Shown here: positions 24,220 to 37,400 of the stretch, one piece after another
Numbering within the stretch: position 1 is the first letter of the stretch
Layout of the letters: each line of letters opens with the position of its first letter
Source: Onchocerca volvulus
Lineage: Eukaryota > Nematoda > Chromadorea > Rhabditida > Onchocercidae
Reading direction: 5' to 3'
DNA length: 64,000 nt
NCBI GenBank assembly: GCA_000499405.2
Contig: HG738138.1
Coordinates: 17,715,119 to 17,779,118 of the forward strand
Made by a program: the position numbers and the translations under genes
The notes under the pieces: model-generated
What the model saw: only the letters and a program-made list of their open reading frames with translations
The model's database searches: none
What the model was told of the DNA's origin: nothing

Positions 24220-27200
24220 TTATGGCATTTGAATTTGATGTCCATATTTACATATCAAATGCATCAGAACAATTCCTGTAGTTATACCAATAGCTTGCAA
24301 AACCGTTGATCGAATACTTCTTTTCAAGTCTACTTTGATTTGCTCGTTTATCGAATCACGAATTTCTGGGATCTATAAATTTCTCCAATTTCATTTGAGC
24401 TGAAGTTCATTCAGTTATCGTAACAAATTAGTAAATGTATAATCAATTTGAGTGATATTAAAAGGAAACAAATAATAAAATGACAAATTTTTAGCATAAG
24501 TATTGGAATCACTGACCAAAGTACCAAGAAAAACATATAAATACATCCCAGATGATGCGGCGAAGATATAATTTCCATAGGAATCATCCATATTACCAAT
24601 TAATACACCAATTATAAAGCCTAGATAACTAAGCGAGTTTGGGAATAAGTTCAGTAAAAGCGTTCTTTTGAATCCAAGTCCTGATTGAATTAAAATTGCC
24701 AATGTTCCTGAAAATGAGTTCAGTTTCTGAAGATATACAGTCATTAGATATAGTCTTCTAAAGTAAAATTTATATTTGTTGAAGATTATAAAGATTTAGA
24801 ATACCTTAATGTTAAAAATTTAACAATCACTTAATTGATGATCTCTATTTAAGCATCATACACCATTTGATTAGCATGCTCATTGATGAAACATGCGATA
24901 TTTGAGAACTGAACTGCAAAAGTAAAAATGTGATAATTAAAGATCGATAAATACCAATTTCTTGCGGAAGCTGTTGAGTGATTACTGCAATACCAATAGA
25001 AAAACCACGTGCCAAAGAATTTGCAAATGCAACACCGCTGCTCATGCCATCTAAGAAATTGTTAATCAAACTGCCGAACATTATCATCCAAGCAACGGTC
25101 GCAACATCGAGCTCTGATGGATCCAGTATTTTTTCTTCTACTACCTCCACATTCACCGCTATCTTGTCATGTGGATCTTTCTGGATTCAAATGACATAAG
25201 CATTTTATCGAGCAATTTCGAAGCTTTTATTTTTAATCATTTCTAGGATATCATAATTTAAAAATTTTTTTAATCCATAATTAGTGGTTGCAAATTAAAA
25301 TCAATTTCCTGAAATTATTCCATTAAATGAAATTCATGTATTTCCAAAGCCATTGTTACATTTTGTTTCTAATTATTTTACTGAATAACGATTTCTAATT
25401 TTTGTTAATGCATAAAAAAAAATTACAATTTTGTGGTCTGCACTGTTTTCTACTGATGAATTGTCGTCATTCAATATTGTTAGTAGAGTCGACTGATGTT
25501 TACATGACAACTGGAAAATCAAATTTTAAACCTCATTTTCATAAAATTGTCGATATCTAATGCCTGTTTGATGAGAATTTTTCTTACACATTGTTTAAAT
25601 TTCAATAATGCTGATTTATTTTTTCACGCGGCAAAATAGCTCAAAAATAGAAGATTCAAGTTTCGCTTTACTTTTTTCTATTAATAACGTTGACGAATTT
25701 CCAACGAAAAAATTTCATAAATCAGAAAAATCAAATTGACCTTCCTTGAAAGCATGTTACTAACCACCGCGGCTTCAAATTCGCTCTGAAATAATATCAT
25801 TAACTTTTAAAAATAAATTATAATGGACACTTCAGGTATCGACTGAATAATGACATTTAGAGTAATAGTTGAATGACAGACCAAAAAATTCCTTAAGTTT
25901 TATCAATTTTTGTCATTCGAAATAAAATTTATTAAATTTAGACTTTTTATGTTTATATATATATATATATATACCTTTAAGCGTTCCTTCTCCAATTCAT
26001 AATATTCTATACCGTCATATTCTTCACTGTTATCACTATTTTCTGATGTCAGTATAAATCGAGGCATCGCATGATTATGTTCCACTGCTGATGCTTCATT
26101 TATATTTCTGTCTTTTTTAAGAATTTTGTTTAGCGTTGATTGATGAATTTTTTGTCCTTTCGATCGGATCCAAACATTAATAATTTTATGAGTATTTAAA
26201 TTTCTTTTGGCAGCTTTGAGAAAAAAACCATAAATATGTCATGGCATTAATTATTATCCTCTCTGTACGATCATATTTTATTTAAAATAATTTCGATAAG
26301 CATAGTGTGGAATCGTTTGAATCTAATTTTAATATTATTTTAAAAAATTTTATCTCTAAAAATTTTGAAAATTTGAATTGAAATTACTTTTCGAAAATGC
26401 AAAGCATAAGCTAAAATTCGATCCACTGAAAAAAATGCATATAATACTACCAGTATTATAAAAATTTTTATCCTATAATAACTTTCTTTCGCAAGATCAA
26501 GACCAAGTGCCTGGAAATAAGTTTTAAATCAGTCTAAACTTCTCATACACTTTCAATTTTTGTCCAGCAATTGGTATTCTAAGCTTTTTCGATTCCCATT
26601 TTAGCTTTCTGATTTTACTGAATAAAAAAAATTCGAATTCCATGAATTGTCCCATCAGGTAACTTGCTTCCTCTTGAATTTTATTGCAGGTATAAAAAAA
26701 CGCACTCCTGGTAAAAGTACAAATAGTGTTGAGGCCGAAAGTGTGCCAACGCCGAAAGCGACGAGAAATGTCATAAAGGACTCATAAAGAGTTTTACCGA
26801 GAAGTGGCACTACAGTAATACAAACTGAAGGTCCGAACGCCGTGATCGTTACGATTGTAAGACCAATACCCCAAGCTGAAATTAATGATTTTATCGGAAA
26901 TTTAAATATTTCAAACACAATACAATTGTCAAAATATTTCGAAATTTCAATGTATTCCAATGATGAATAATGTGAAAGAAGCACTAATCTATCGATTTTT
27001 TAATCTGCTGCTATTCTAATTTGATAAATTTCTTTAATTTATCATTAATTTGAATTAATCATCTAACGAATATAAAAAAAAAAAAAAAAAAAAGAAAAGC
27101 GAAAAATGATTTTCTGAATAGACTCAAATTTAAAGGAACTAAAAGTTCAAGAATTAACAAACTTTGCCAAACAGTAGGTTTTGGATCTATCATTGCAACT

Positions 27201-27235
27201 ATCTCAGTGTCATTTTCAAAATCCATGAACGGCAT
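24220..27235 (-). CDS. ZIP (SLC39) family membrane protein with substituted metal site
   Basis: Multi-pass protein of the ZIP zinc/metal transporter family, about 425 residues. Exons: 27163-27235, 26706-26875, 26388-26510, 25975-26213, 25765-25785 (a 21-nt microexon), 25427-25510, 24955-25180, 24517-24707 and 24220-24372. Membrane segments: WGIGLTIVTITAFGPSVCI, FLVAFGVGTLSASTLFVLLP, IFIILVVLYAFFSVDRIL; then a charged cytosolic-type loop of about 120 residues; then VAWMIMFGSLINNFLDG, GFSIGIAVITQQLPQEIG, GTLAILIQSGLGFKRTLLLN, LGFIIGVLIGN, FAASSGMYLYVFLGTL and a final segment after IPEIRDSINEQ. The layout and flanking residues match LIV-1-type ZIPs, but the family's HNFxDG reads NNFLDG, the (H/E)ExPHExGD segment reads TQQLPQEIGT, and the LxPE after TM2 reads LLPG. 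No signal peptide is seen at the 27235 start, which follows a stop codon. The junction between 26388 and 26213 does not keep frame (phase 0 to phase 1), so a small exon may be missing. Confidence 0.88.
25949..25972. repeat. TA microsatellite
   Basis: A (TA)n run lies just inside the intron after the exon ending at 25975 of the ZIP-like gene; another shorter one is at about 5251-5265. Confidence 0.85.
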
Positions 27236-29740
27236 CAGCTATAGATTCTGAAAACTGAAAGATGCACGGAAAGCATAATTCGAAATTTTTAACTGGATGG
27301 AATTTCCATCAAATTTCCAGCAAATAGTCTTTAATCTTTCAGCTTCAATTAGTATAATTTTTTCCAATCAATCTACTTTTTAATACTTTTTACTTTAAAA
27401 ATTTCTCCTTAGCTTTTATCGTTCCGCGAATTGATAGCTTTTGAAATAATCTTTTCGTAAAAATTATATTTATAAATGACCGTAACGATTCCAAATTCAT
27501 ATAATTCAATAATTTCATCTTCGCTTATTTGGAAACATCTTAGGAATCCATATTACCTGTTTCAATAAAACTTCAAATTAATTCATTAGAACTCCTTAGA
27601 CGCTCGGGAAAATACCTGATTTCAAATTCTTTAAGCCTTATAGAAAAAGTAGAGAAGAAAATCAAAAATTATGAGACAAAAGGTTATTGCATATGTAACA
27701 AATTCTGTTATCTTCTTAATATATAAATCAATACAGTTATTTAAGTGAAATGAAATACTCACTTGACAAAATGCGATAAATTTAAAAAAGAAAAAAAAAA
27801 ACTCAAAATTTGAAAAACTTAAAAACAAACAACATAAAAACTAGCTTATAGAAAAAGTGAAATTACCTTGTTTAAGTATCGTTTTTTTTAATAAAATTTA
27901 AAATATTTTTTCATAGCCGAAAAAAAAAGGCCAAAATAAACAACTTATCGATTCAGGAAGTGTTTTCTTTCAAATTTCAGAAATTTGACCTTAGTCGTAT
28001 TTAAGAATAAGGTATGAAGCAAAGTATTACCCTTTGTTAGGATTCCAGTGAAGTAATTCAAAATGAAGGATTATGGAATAGTTACAAATATTCGAGGATT
28101 TCTTGAGGGATAAAATGATGATGGACGCAGATTAACGCTTCAAGCATCATTTTATCTAATATTCAACCAATTCCTTCGCTCCCCCTTCTTGTTAATTAGA
28201 GCCTGTTAATTAGGTACTAACTGGTATCCAGTGGATTTTTCGTTATTTCATCTTGAAGTTAAGACTTATGGTTACCTTTTCAGGTGTTCGCTTTTTTAAT
28301 GCATACAATATTTCTGTCATCTTGCTATAGTTTTTAGTTTAATAATGAGAAATTTCATTAAGAACAAAAAATCGCTTTTTCTTTTTAAAATTGAACTTTT
28401 TGATATGAATTAAGGAGAGTATTTTGCGAAAGGGAAAATAAGAAATTGAAAAGGAGTAAAGGGAAAGATAAGATATCAGCAGCACCGATCTATTCTCTTT
28501 CTTTTACTTTGTTGATTTCCGAAAAGAGTGAAAAATAAGCAGAATTTTTCAATAGAGCCAAAAAAATTTTTTAGTTGATTTTGTATTTAGAAAAGATGCA
28601 AACTTGCAAATTTAAAAATTACCTCTTTCTTCTTCAAACTGGGAAATCTTTCAGAAAGTCCACGAAACCTAAAAAATATTTCTTGTAATAGCACCCGAAA
28701 CTTTTTATTGAACAGTTATCGGCTGACTGAATCATTCCATTTCAAAACATAATAAACTTCTTTAGCGTTATGGCTAATTTTGGCTAAAAAAAATTGGTAC
28801 TATTATACGTGCCAAAGAAAGCAAACTTATTCCAGTCTAATAAATGCACAAAAAAGACAACCTTTGGAAAAACAAAAAAAGGGACCAGATTCTAATGAAG
28901 TCAAAGTACCAGTTTTATTATGAAGTAAAAGTACCGCCTACAATCTCTTTGAATCTATCACATCAAAAAGTTGTTTTTTTTTCTTCACTTCTCTGAAAGT
29001 CATTAATTTATTTACTTTTTATAAACAAAAATTCAACATAAATTTGCATTAACAGAAAAATTGCAAATGAAGCATCAAAATATTATTTTATCTTCTGCAC
29101 TGTTTAAAAATTATATAAAAAATTATATTATTGCATAGTTGATTCGAACAAAATAAATCCAAATAATTTGAAGTTATCAAATTGAAGACTTAAAAAATTT
29201 GCAGAAATCGTGAATCCTTTGGCAGTCTATAAATAATAACTGATTTGCACATAAGCAACAGAAAAATTTTTGTTTGATTCGAGTGACACTTTAAAATTGG
29301 GGTTTGGTCAATGAAGCTATAGTTATTCTGATAACTGAAGAATAGATACGATGCTTAGGAAGCCTTTTCATAAGATAAGTAGGAGAACTAATAAATAAAT
29401 TTGTCCGAAAATTATTGATTCGCGACAAAAATTTAAAATTTGAGTTAAATAAACACAATTTATTTTGAGCTTAAATTTTTCAGTTTTTTTTAACAAAATT
29501 TTTTTAAACAACTATTAGTTAAAAATCTTATTGCATCATGTTATTCAATTTTCTTACATGATCTTCATCGTAATCGATCTCGGTATTTTGTCAAAATCGT
29601 AACCGGAAGTTGCTATTGGTGTGAGCTAGAAAATTCAGTGACAATGATTATGCTATCAGAATTAACAATAGCTTAACCAACCTAAAGAAGGGAAATAATC
29701 TTGCTCAATTTAGAATTTTCTAGGCAACTATTTTGAAAAG

Positions 29741-29809
29741 TTTTGACGATTTTATTCAAAATCTGTTTCATCTTATGAATGAAACAGATTTTGAATAAAA
29801 TCATCAAAA
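29741..29809. repeat. 31-bp near-perfect inverted repeat (hairpin)
   Basis: The arms 29741-29771 and 29779-29809 are complementary at 30 of 31 positions around a 7-nt loop (CTTATGA). The single mismatch would be C-A in a plus-strand transcript and G-U in a minus-strand transcript. Stem length and small loop suit a small-RNA precursor or a recent palindromic duplication. A further 10-bp inverted pair (ATCTGCCAGA / TCTGGCAGAT) lies just beyond, near 29840-29920. Confidence 0.9.
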
Positions 29810-30711
29810 CAGACGGGTTGAGAATTAAATACAAATCTGCCAGACATGCACATTTGCTATCAAGAATAAGCAGATAAAGCTGGAAAAGCTACTGTGAATT
29901 ATTTACACTGCCCTATATCTGGCAGATGAAAGTAACTGGACAGCCGGGCACTTCGGAATTTCAGTCTAATAATTAGGTACAGTATTTTGAAAACTTTGGA
30001 ACATTATGCACAAGAAGAGTTTCATTAGTATCATGTATTTAAAAAGTTTAGACAGACAACAGTTTTGAATCGAAAGATTAGCTTCCACAGATTGTGAAAT
30101 CTCGCCTGACAGTACTGAACATGGATAAATTCACCAAAATGTTCTTGTTCGTCTCATCTCAACTTTAGTCCTAAATATCGCAATTTTGAATTTTATAGAT
30201 TTTGTGGTATATGTATTATTTTGATCTTTCTATTTCTCCTCCAGCACTTTCTGAATACGCAACAGGGCTATAATATTTTTATCCAATATCAAATTGATGA
30301 GTAAAATCAGAACTTTTAGGATAAATTACTGTTATTTCGATATACCGAAATTTTCCATAATTTTCTTGAACTGTTGCAGTTTTTCAATACTTTAATGTTT
30401 CTTTTAATATGACGAGATTTTAATATTATTAACATTTCTTATTATCTTGAAAATAAATTATTATCTCAAAAAATTAATAATAAATTAATATTATCGAAGA
30501 TAGCCAAAGAAATGAGATACGGTCATGATTTCACTAAGTTTCAAACAGTTCAACGCAATTGTTTCTCCCCAACGTAACGCTTATTGGAACAGCATTTATT
30601 TTGGTGACTATGGTATGATTGGAATTTTTAGTTTATCTTTTTATACATCAGGGATACAATAAACATGATTTTCAGCGAAAGAAATTATCGCTCACTGATT
30701 ATTTATGACGT

Positions 30712-31226
30712 TTATCGCACTGTCTGACTTTGGTACAGCGGCGAAAGACTGATCGAACAATCTAGTAGCTGATTCCTTCTGAAGATTCCCTCAGGATAGA
30801 TGGAGTACGTAATGAAGCTGTTAAATTCGGTAAAGCGAACGAATGGAGGAGTTGTGGGACGGAACGTCTTCAACCGTGGATGACTCGTTTGCTTGAATGA
30901 AGCATAGAGATTGAATGTGTGCTCCAAGTGTGCCATTTTGGGAAAGCAGAGCTGGCGCTGTGAGATGAACCAAACGTTGAGTTAAAGTAAAGGAAAACGT
31001 GATAAATAGTTCGTACTGTTGGAGAGTGGACGATTTAGGTGGAAATGAATCATTGGAATTTTTACTGGTTTTTGATCTTAATTTTAGAATAAAAGTACAA
31101 GAAATAATCCAATTGCATAACGCTACACATTCACTTTATGTGATAATTCCTATTATTTTGCCGAATAATTATTCTTCACACGTGATATCTGAAATGAAAT
31201 CATCGGACATCTACGCAACAAACTGA
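30712..31226. other. GC-elevated island with two opposing short open frames
   Basis: On the minus strand 30712-30936 encodes 74 residues with a balanced composition (MAHLEHTFNLYASFKQ...). On the plus strand about 30980-31226 is open for about 80 codons (SSYCWRVDDLGGNESLEFL...). The island stands out from AT-rich flanks. There is no family match and no clear splice partner. It could be an exon, a decayed gene or a regulatory island. Confidence 0.25.
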
Positions 31227-32089
31227 CATCGTTTTATTTTGATTAAATTTTTTCGTGTATCAAACTTTGCACTTTCCATTGCTCAGATTATGCTCATATT
31301 TCTTATTAATTAAATTTCTCTAATAGTAATTTTTATGTAAAAGTAAGAAATTAGTGGACTGAAAGAGCAGTGGAAAGGTTCAAAGGCTCCAGAAAGAAAT
31401 TGGAGGTCACATATTAGCACAAATTAATTCGATGAATGATTCTTGTAATTATTTGATACGATCAGTTAGTTATTTTTGGCAATTATAGGATTGTGAAAAG
31501 TATCTGAAGCATTTTTAAGTGTTTGCAGTATTTTCAGAACATGAATAGTAGCGATATTTATTGTCTACTTCATATCGGAAGCTTCATGAATCAATCATTT
31601 CCAAGAATCACACACTTCACTTTATATTTCTTCAGTTTCTAACGACTGATAAAATAACAACGACCTCGAAAAACTCAAACCATATATTATCATGGCAATG
31701 CATCAAAATGCATACCTTATTGATTTGATGATAAAAATGGTCTTGTAATAGAACGATATTTAACGCACACATTTGTTTTGTTATGCAAAATTTCAAATGA
31801 AATGTCAAATGCTGATCAGAGAATTAATATCTAACATTGAAACAGCTAATTGGTCTGGATACTGTATGATACTATCATGCAAACAATATTTTTCTTCATC
31901 ATCAATCTAATAATTCATTTCAATTTTAGTAATTAATTTAAATGATGATCACATGAACCTATTTGTCAGAAATTCATTTATATATAGAAATACAAAAGCA
32001 GAAAATTGTTTCATACTTGTATTTCTGAAACTTATTTCCATACTTTTTTACTAAGTATTGCTTAGTATCAATTAAATTAAATTTGAATT

Positions 32090-32284
32090 TTATCGCTTTT
32101 TTTCTTTTTTTTTGAAACGGAATTCTTTCATAAATTCTAAAATTTTGCGCAGTTGCTCATTTTCATTCAGTACTGCTTCTCGAAATAATGATAACACTGG
32201 TTTGTCCACCCCCTCAGATTTATCGATTTTCATGGAATTAAAATTTGAAATTATTAGTAAACATATAAATACACAGAGCCCCAT
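32090..32284 (-). CDS. possible small secreted peptide (64 residues)
   Basis: The ATG at 32284 opens a hydrophobic signal-like leader (MGLCVFICLLIISNFNS), followed by a short hydrophilic, helix-prone body (SLFREAVLNENEQLRKIL) and a strongly basic end (FRFKKKEKKR). Upstream on the same strand an exon-like block at 32351-32447 has a good GTAATG donor and is open in two frames (PTIRLEGEEM or VDEANYPAG). I could not join the two in phase. No known neuropeptide or effector motif is recognised; the frame may be fortuitous. Confidence 0.25.
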   Translation of the reverse strand: MGLCVFICLLIISNFNSMKIDKSEGVDKPVLSLFREAVLNENEQLRKILEFMKEFRFKKKEKKR

Positions 32285-32990
32285 ATAGACACTTACATAT
32301 ACGGAACAGACACACCTTTATATACATATATACATCTAGCTCTGCATTACCTTTCAACATTTTTACGTAACCATGGTGTCGGTATCCGGTGTGTCATTTC
32401 TTCTCCTTCCAGCCGGATAGTTGGCCTCATCCACCTTTTCAGCTTTCTCCCAGGAAAAAAACATATTGATTTTTCATTTCATTAATTCCTGTACACTTTC
32501 ACCATTTCGATAATCTTTCAAACCTACCATTCACGACAGACACATACATACATGCACAACTTTTCTCGAATCGCTTAGTCTAAAAGCGTCAGGAAGGACG
32601 TTTAGTCTAAAGGGCAGGAGGAATATCAGTTCGATAGAGATTTGATCGGTTTTATTCTTACACAAAGGGAAATGAGGAAATGTCAGCAAGGCAAGAGATT
32701 ATACTCAACATAACAGTTTTCATATTTCTTGAGTTGTTACGGGAAACAGGTTCCACTGAATGCTTTCTTTAAATATTCGCCGTGAATCTTTCCATTCAAA
32801 TGTTTATTCTTCATTTTCGATTTCTTCATCATCTGTCGCTATTATTTTATATGTTTTAATAACATCTCAAGTAAATTCCATTTATTTAAAAGAAAAAGAA
32901 AGAAACGACATCAGCCATAAATGATGTTATCCAGAAGTGTTTATCAATGAGGTCACATTAATTCCTCCTCCAGCAGTATTTTTTGTTATT

Positions 32991-33044
32991 TGTCTAAACA
33001 TTCGTCATCAATTTATTTGTCTAAATATTCGTCATCAATTTATC
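32991..33044. repeat. 27-bp tandem duplication
   Basis: Units 32991-33017 and 33018-33044 differ at one base (TTGTCTAAAC versus TTGTCTAAAT, then ATTCGTCATCAATTTAT in both). Confidence 0.95.
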
Positions 33045-36000
33045 AAATTAATCAGTTAGGTGAGCGATATCTTCAAAAACCTCGTCATATTATACTAAAT
33101 GCATTTCCATTTCATTAATAGATTTTTGCGAATTTCGCACATATTTTTCCTATTAGACCTAATTGTTGAAATATCAAAGTATTTGTAGGATCAAAGATCT
33201 TATTGATAGAATCCCATGGAAATTTATTTTTTGCCATATTTAATGAATTCGAAATTTAAAGAAAGAATTATGCATTCTTTTCTAAACACAGCAAGGAACA
33301 AGAAATGCATTTTTTGAAGGTCAAAGTGGAACAAAAACAGGATATTTATCCGTTGTATGGGGAGAGTAAAAGCAAAATGAGAAAATCCTTTTTGAAAATT
33401 ATTGCATATAATTGCCAAATATATGCATTTATTGTGTATAATCAATGAGCTTCGGAGATTATCTTAAAACATATGTTTTGTGGAGAAATAGTTGTATCGA
33501 TTGATACTTTCTCCCCAAAATAGACGTTCATGAATGTTAAATAGCAATCGATAGTTTAATTTTTCATAAAATCTATTTGTATGAGATGATAATACCACGA
33601 CTTTGGCATGTTTAACAATGGACTTGATATGCCGATTGATTTTAGATTTCAATTCCATTGTGTAATGTGCCCAATAATAATTTATATTCATTTCATTTCT
33701 GGTCATAAATTCATTGTTGACATTTGGGAAATGTAATAGATTTGATCACTTGTAATTGCGATCCGAACTTACTGCATATTTTTCAATCTGAATTATTCCA
33801 ATTCGGAATGTTGCCTTTCTAACAAAAAATATCTGAAGTGGTACTATCAAATTTATTGCTGCTGAGGAAAGTTTCATTTCTTCAACACCAGAAATGAATC
33901 AGCACACCTTACATTGTATTGCGACCGCATGTTGTGCATGTCACACATAGCATTTGACTTGTCTTTTTTTTTGTTATACTATTGTCGCTTATCCATCGAA
34001 ATGATTTTTTTATAATTTTACTAAGATTTCAGATAAATTCGGATTTCGTCAAGAATTTAAAAGCAAACAAACAAGTAAATGCATGAAAGTTTTCGTGACG
34101 TAAGTAAACAAATCTAAAAAAAATTTTAGATCTTCGAAATTCGTGTCAAAATTCTCAGTCATATGGATGGCTTCCTATGCTCTTGCGTTACTTGCCATCA
34201 TTGATTTTAAATTTTATTATTTCGAAAAAAGATGATGATTCATGGTGACTCACTTGTCTAATAAAATGAATAAATGAATAATTTTTTAGTGATCACTATT
34301 GTTACCGCGCAACGAAATTCAATATTTCCTTTCACTAAACAAGTTCAAAAGTAATGTCGATGACTCACTCACACTATTCACATGACGTGTTATTCACATT
34401 TAAAATGCTCACCTGATCTATCAACCAAAAAGCCTGTCATCTTATCTAGTTATGTACAGAAATAATTCTTTTAATTGTCATCTTAACGCTTTATAGTTCA
34501 GAATATCAATTTCCTATGTCCTCAGTTGAGGCATATAAGTGTTAATCATTCTCTCAGTGATGTTAATAATTAATTCAATTTCAATATAATTAATTATTCG
34601 TCATCTTCGATATTACCTCGAACTCAAACATCATTTCTCAGATATGTTTTTTTAATGACATTATATAATGCAGCTTTTCTTCAAATTTAAATATTTAGAA
34701 AGTTAATAGAAGAAATATATACCAATCATTTATTCAATATCTGATTGCAAAGTTGAATTTGTTTACAATTGAAAGTTTCCCAATTATGTGAAGGAATTTT
34801 CTGTGTATATGTGTGGCCATCATTTCTATGCAACAATATACGAATTTGAAATGGATAAAGAAGGAGAAAGGAGAAGAAACGCTCTCTAGTTGTTACTGAT
34901 TTAAATTTAGGTCATTTCGATTGACCATTTTCGAGGACATCCTTTCTCAACTCTTTATCCTTTGTCCCTCTTCTACCTCTATATTTTGATTTTGTCATTG
35001 ACTATTGCCTAACAATGCAAAATTTCACTACAAATTTTGCAATTATTGATCGATTTAGATGAAAAAATCTTTGCAGAATTTGTTCCCAATCAAGCGACTT
35101 TTTTTGTTTTTCACTTTAAGATTCTCTTCTCAGCTAGAAATATTTTCCACTCCTCTTGATCTTGTCGTGTAATGATTAAATGTAATGAATATTGTCTCTT
35201 CCTCGCGATCAGTCCTCTTTCAGAATATCGTAATCTTCTGATATAATTGATTATTCGAAATACTGAATATCCAATGCTTAGTATAACCGCACTGAGGAAC
35301 GAGTACTAGTGATAATAAACCGCTAGATTTCCCAATATTTCGATCCTATAACGCATCTATTTATTAATTTATAAAATCAAATGGTCAAAATCGCAATCCG
35401 TATATGAATTTTTAGCAACAAAACAATACTGATTTTAGGAATTCTTATAGCGATTCAATTACTTTTAAGTGATCATTATTGATTAACTCTTATTTAACAT
35501 TTGCAAATAACATTAACTCTTATTTAACGTCTGCAGCTCGATGGATTACATCAGAAAAGATCAGAAAATTGACAGAATTATGATAGATCCTAAATTAAAA
35601 TAATGGATAATATCATTTTGAAGTACTGATTATTAAGGAGTAGTCATATATGTCGGTTACAATAGTTTCTCATCATCGTTGCAGTCTTTTCCATACATAA
35701 TATCTTTTAAAATTCGGATTTTCCGAAAACTTTCTCAAAATTCATTAATTATTTTCTAAATGCTCCACTTATATCTCCTTGCTGAATGCTTCAAATTTGA
35801 AATATGTGCAATTTAGATCAAGTAAGTCAAAATTCCCGATCAAATATGATGTAGGAATTTAGCATAAATGATAATTGCTCTGCGGAATATTTTATTGGTT
35901 TTATTGTAATTGATCTATTTATCAATATCAACATTCTGATCTTACTAGCTGATACAGCGGAAATGATTAAATAGCAAATGGAAAATTCAACTGTTCTTGA

Positions 36001-37039
36001 ATAGGAAATTAAAATATAATTTTTTTAATAGGAGTTGAATTTTCATCAGAAGGGAATCGATAGCTTCTGATTGGCTACAAAATTTTTTATAATTTAATGA
36101 AAGAAATGAAACAAAATTTCGTTAAATTTGAATTAGATATGAATAAATTGAATTTACCACTTGCTTCTTTTGAGAAAAAGTCTGCTGAACTAATTATTTC
36201 TTTATTATCAGTGAATAAGTTGGAAAATATTTTAATTAAATCTTCTGAAAATGTAAAAAATAATATTGATGACTTTTTTTTGTGATTGTGATTTTCTTAA
36301 ATTAAAATTTATATATGAAAAAAGAAAAAAAAATGTAATTTCTTGAAATTATTTAATGGTAGCTTGTACTCTTTTCTTGCTTGTCATAAAACAAACAGTC
36401 AAACTTCGGAGAATGTATAACGAGAAGACCGAAACATCAAAATAAGTTTAAGAAAAATGAGCATTTTGGAAAGTTGTTTATTTATGTGTTTTCTTTTGCT
36501 TCAAATGGAGAATGGCAATAATTGTTGTGAAAGACTGTTATGAAATTTCTAAAATTTCATTAGTTACGCTGGTGTGTTTCTATTGATTTCTTTTTTCACT
36601 GCAATTTTGAATTATATTGTTGCTGTATTGATGTTTCAAAATGGCATTTATAAGCTAAGAATACTTGACTGCAAATATCTTCAGCCACTGAGTTAACATT
36701 ATTTTTCCAACAGCTTTATATTTGGAGTTTGGAATTTGAAAATTTCGAAAAAGAGAATCCAAAAAAGTGACATACAAACTTTTAGAACAAAAATGGCTAA
36801 TAAATAATTAAGAGCACAATTTCTTACATACCGTTTCTATATATTTAAAATTTAAAAGTTTAAAATTTTGAAGTGAAATGGTAACATAACCATTGTTTCC
36901 AGTGCTGATTTGCTACAATCATTAATAGCAGTTTGAAATTTTTTGAATTTTAAAATCTCGAAAAAAAAAATCCAAAAATCCTATCTTTAAATAGAAAAAT
37001 AAGGCTGACTTTAGTATCATTCGATTTGCTACACTTTCT

Positions 37040-37400
37040 CTAGTTATTGCGTTTAGAATTATCGTGACATTTCAGTTTCAATAGATTTCTTGTTCGTGGA
37101 GATGACGAAAATTTGAATATATCATCATCAGTTTCTCTGTTGATCTCACCACTGTGATTATTGCTGTCACTGCTAGCGCCCAACATTTTGAATTTGTCGT
37201 CGTTTGTCTTACGATTTATATTTGAATTATTTAAAAATTTGGCGCCAACAATTATCTGCACATAAATCTAATTTGAAGATTTCAGAACTGACGTAATGTT
37301 TGTCGAAATAAGTCATTTCATTCATTCTATCTAACGCTGTTCTCACAATTTGCGACTTCATTCGAATTTTAACAGAAAAGTTCATTCCGTGACACATACT
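37040..37400 (-). CDS. possible exon(s) of an unrecognised hydrophilic protein
   Basis: The block 37040-37254 follows ATGTGCAG and is open to a TAG stop with good codon variety. It contains an internal repeat: INRKTNDDKFK and INRETDDDIFKF about 25 residues apart, then SSSPRTRNLLKLKCHD. Just upstream, 37290-37400 is open and starts at an ATG (MCHGMNFSVKIRMKSQ). It reaches a GTCAGT donor after DKHY in the right phase, but the implied intron would be only 37 nt, unusually short. No family recognised. It may be the last exon of a gene whose other exons I cannot see. Confidence 0.35.
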
